Source: DASSUW01 sp963811895
Lineage (GTDB): Bacteria; Actinomycetota; Thermoleophilia; Solirubrobacterales; Solirubrobacteraceae
DNA: 64,000 nt
NCBI GenBank assembly: GCA_963811895.1
Contig: CAWETE010000012.1
Span: forward strand, 124,001 to 188,000
Direction of reading: 5' to 3'
This document shows positions 62,654 through 64,000 of this stretch, piece after piece. Position 1 is the first letter of the stretch; every line of letters starts with the position of its first letter. Under the pieces are notes generated by a model. It ran no database searches, was not told where the DNA came from, and saw only the letters and a list, made by a program, of their open reading frames with translations. The position numbers and the translations under genes were made by a program.

Positions 62654-63674
62654 GCTCGGCGCGTACGTCGGCCGCGAACGCGTCGACCTCCTCCTCGGCC
62701 GTGTCCCACGAGGCCATCCAGCGCACCTCGCCGGTGCCCTCGTCCCAGACGTAGAACGGCCAGCTCTCCTGGAGCCGCTCGGTCACCGCCGGATCGAGCA
62801 TCGCGAACACCGCGTTCGCCTCCACAGGTTGCGTGATGCGAACCCCTGGCAGGTCGCGCACCGCGGCGGCCAGCCGCCGCGCCATCGCGTTCGCGTGCGC
62901 CGCCGAGCGCTCCCACAGGTCGCCGCTCAGCAGCGCCTCGAGCTGGGCGGAGATGTAGCGCATCTTCGACGCGAGCTGCATCGCCTGCTTGCGGCGGAAC
63001 TTGAAGCCGTCGCCGATGTCGTCGCGCAGGAGGACGACCGCCTCGGCGCCCATCAGCCCGATCTTGGTGCCGCCGAAGGAGACCGCGTCGACCCCGGCGT
63101 CGGTCGTCAGAGCCCGCAGCGGGACGTCGAGCGCGGCGGCCGCGTTGCACAGCCGCGCGCCGTCGAGGTGCAGCAGCATCCCGTGCGCGTGCGCCCACTC
63201 GGCCAGCGCCGCGATCGCCTCCGGTGGGTAGACGGTGCCGAGCTCGCTGCTCTGGGTGATCGAGATCAGCCGCGGCTGTACGACGTGCTCGTCGCCGATG
63301 CGGGTGAGCAGCGGCGCGACCAGCTCGGGCGTCAGCCGCCCGTCCGGCGTGTCGAGGGTCAGCAGCTTGCGCCCGGCTCGCTCGGGCGCCCCGCACTCGT
63401 CGACGTTCAGGTGGGCTGTGCGCGCGCACACGACCGCCTGCCAGGGATGGGTGAGCGCCTCCATGCAGAGCACATTCGCCGCCGTCCCGTTGAACACTGG
63501 GAACGCCCGCGCGGTCTGTCCGAAGTGCTCGCGGAAGCGCTGCTGCGCGCGAGAGGTCCACGGGTCGCCGCCGTACGCCGCGGCGTGGCCATCGTTGGCG
63601 GCGGCGATCGCCTCGATCACCTCGGGATGGACGCCGGCGCAGTTGTCACTGGCGAAGCCGCGGCGCTCGCTCAT
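62643..63674 (-). CDS. ltaE: Low-specificity L-threonine aldolase
   Basis: 343 residues. PLP enzyme cleaving L-threonine or allo-threonine to glycine and acetaldehyde. SERRGFASDNCAGVHPEVIE start, LTHPWQAVVCARTAHLNVDE, ITQSSELGTVYPPEAIAALA, LHLDGARLCNAA, and the Schiff-base Lys in VDAVSFGGTKIGLMGAEAVV. ATG 63674 has an AGGAAG site; an upstream in-frame start at 63827 would add 51 low-complexity residues and is rejected. Overlaps phzF by 11 bp tail to tail. Confidence 0.94.
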   Translation of the reverse strand: MSERRGFASDNCAGVHPEVIEAIAAANDGHAAAYGGDPWTSRAQQRFREHFGQTARAFPVFNGTAANVLCMEALTHPWQAVVCARTAHLNVDECGAPERAGRKLLTLDTPDGRLTPELVAPLLTRIGDEHVVQPRLISITQSSELGTVYPPEAIAALAEWAHAHGMLLHLDGARLCNAAAALDVPLRALTTDAGVDAVSFGGTKIGLMGAEAVVLLRDDIGDGFKFRRKQAMQLASKMRYISAQLEALLSGDLWERSAAHANAMARRLAAAVRDLPGVRITQPVEANAVFAMLDPAVTERLQESWPFYVWDEGTGEVRWMASWDTAEEEVDAFAADVRAELSS

Positions 63675-63687
63675 GGGCTTCCTCCGG

Positions 63688-63701
63688 TCAGAACTGTCTG
63701 A
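63688..63701. promoter_or_regulatory. Short palindrome in the ltaE/CAP divergent gap
   Basis: TCAGA-ACTG-TCTGA, perfect 5 bp arms with a 4 bp spacer, 14 bp upstream of the ltaE start and about 55 bp before the divergent CAP gene. Possible operator; no family match. Confidence 0.35.
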
Positions 63702-63743
63702 TTGGGGTTCGATGCTCTGAACACTGGGTAATAACACGGTGTC

Positions 63744-64000
63744 ATGTTGCTCTTCCTGGCAGGGGGAGTGGCGCTGTGGCTTCTGGCTGCCGCGTCCATT
63801 CTGTGCATCTGTCGTTCGGCCGCTCATGCTGACGAACGACGACGCTTCGTCCGCGTCAGCCGGCGTGGCGCCACGGCCTCACTGGCCGTCGCCGCCGTCA
63901 CCCTCCCGCTCGCGCCGGACGAGGCGTCCGCCGCGTGCGCCAACCGCGATGTCGAGTTCGCGGCCAATCCGGCCGTGGTGCGCGACGCGCTGCTGTGCGA
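63744..64000 (+). CDS. Start of a secreted CAP-domain protein (3' end outside window)
   Basis: ATG 63744 opens a frame to the window end. It begins with a hydrophobic segment (MLLFLAGGVALWLLAAASIL), then a charged stretch, a second hydrophobic stretch (ATASLAVAAVTLPLAPDEAS) and then AACANRDVEFAANPAVVRDA before LLC. The Cys-A-N and A-V-R-D-A-L-L-C pattern matches the start of bacterial CAP/SCP secreted domains; the catalytic-like histidines lie outside. Confidence is limited by truncation. Confidence 0.65.
   Translation, partial: MLLFLAGGVALWLLAAASILCICRSAAHADERRRFVRVSRRGATASLAVAAVTLPLAPDEASAACANRDVEFAANPAVVRDALLC

Noticed and set aside
62643..63827. Longer start for threonine aldolase at 63827
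   Set aside because: The extra 51 residues are low complexity and overlap the divergent CAP gene and its promoter; the ATG at 63674 has a ribosome site.

Overview
This 64 kb window is very GC-rich, gene-dense chromosomal DNA from an actinobacterium. The combination of genes points to the class Thermoleophilia (order Solirubrobacterales, relatives of Solirubrobacter, Conexibacter or Patulibacter). I base that on GC3-saturated codon use, abundant GTG starts and 1-4 nt stop/start overlaps, a system-I cytochrome c maturation set, an F420-type nitroreductase, LuxR/LAL and BTAD regulators, and an ArgRS with a degenerate HIGH motif. This placement is an inference and was not tested by a search. No CRISPR array, prophage, insertion sequence or rRNA gene is visible. 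One tRNA (Gly, CCC anticodon) is present.

Layout. 0-7 kb: the end of uvrC, then rapZ, then a tightly coupled lower-glycolysis operon gap-pgk-tpiA-gpmI and a VOC protein. 7-15 kb: cupin/MarR pair, hsp20, tgt, a LuxR-type ATPase regulator, a methyltransferase and a kinase-like phosphotransferase. 15-21 kb: Ser/Thr kinase with a coupled lipoprotein, phosphoesterase, M48 protease, DUF3467, rlmH, argS. 21-27.6 kb: cytochrome c maturation split into a minus-strand block (ccmG/dsbE-ccmH-ccdA) and a plus-strand block (ccmE-ccmF-ccmI-like), with the tRNA, a macro-domain gene, an F420-type oxidoreductase and a zinc ribbon between them. 27.7-33.5 kb: secG, an ECF sigma factor fused to an anti-sigma-like tail, a PmbA-like protein, a nuclease-fold enzyme, GNAT, a zinc peptidase and a small secreted protein. 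33.5-36.3 kb: tyrosine/homogentisate catabolism (hpd-hmgA) with a divergent AsnC regulator. 36.3-44 kb: an inverted REP-like doublet, two tandem sulfite-oxidase-family genes, an MFS exporter preceded by two tiny tandem ORFs, a divergent BTAD regulator and an EamA exporter. 44-50.7 kb: LysR, a three-gene pseudopilin operon and a family-5 solute-binding lipoprotein. 50.6-56.5 kb: a two-component system, a second LysR, a lipoprotein, and MarR divergent from a DrrAB-type ABC exporter. 56.5-64 kb: a RecQ-phosphoribosyltransferase fusion, a coupled XRE/cupin - 27-residue membrane peptide - DUF6766 operon, an aminotransferase, an MBL hydrolase, PhzF, threonine aldolase and the start of a CAP-domain gene.

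The most unusual signal is at 40026-40130 on the minus strand. Two tandem 9-residue ORFs (MIAKRATWT and MIAKKASWT) each have a full Shine-Dalgarno and differ only by conservative changes in their own frame. They lie between the MFS exporter and a divergent BTAD (SARP-type) regulator, and SARP-like heptamer repeats lie in the shared gap. A leader-peptide attenuator or a minimal peptide precursor are both possible. Also notable are a macro-domain gene whose only plausible start is a CTG 5 nt after the tRNA, a previously easy-to-miss 27-residue membrane peptide gene, and a CcmE with cysteine in place of the haem-binding histidine.

Sequence-quality caution. Twelve otherwise intact genes are broken by single extra bases (26 in total, always +1, never -1, and each gene returns to a whole number of codons when they are removed). 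Fourteen of the 26 lie in one 1.1 kb gene, the second sulfite-oxidase copy. This pattern looks like uncorrected insertion errors in the assembly rather than gene decay, so these genes are described as probably functional.
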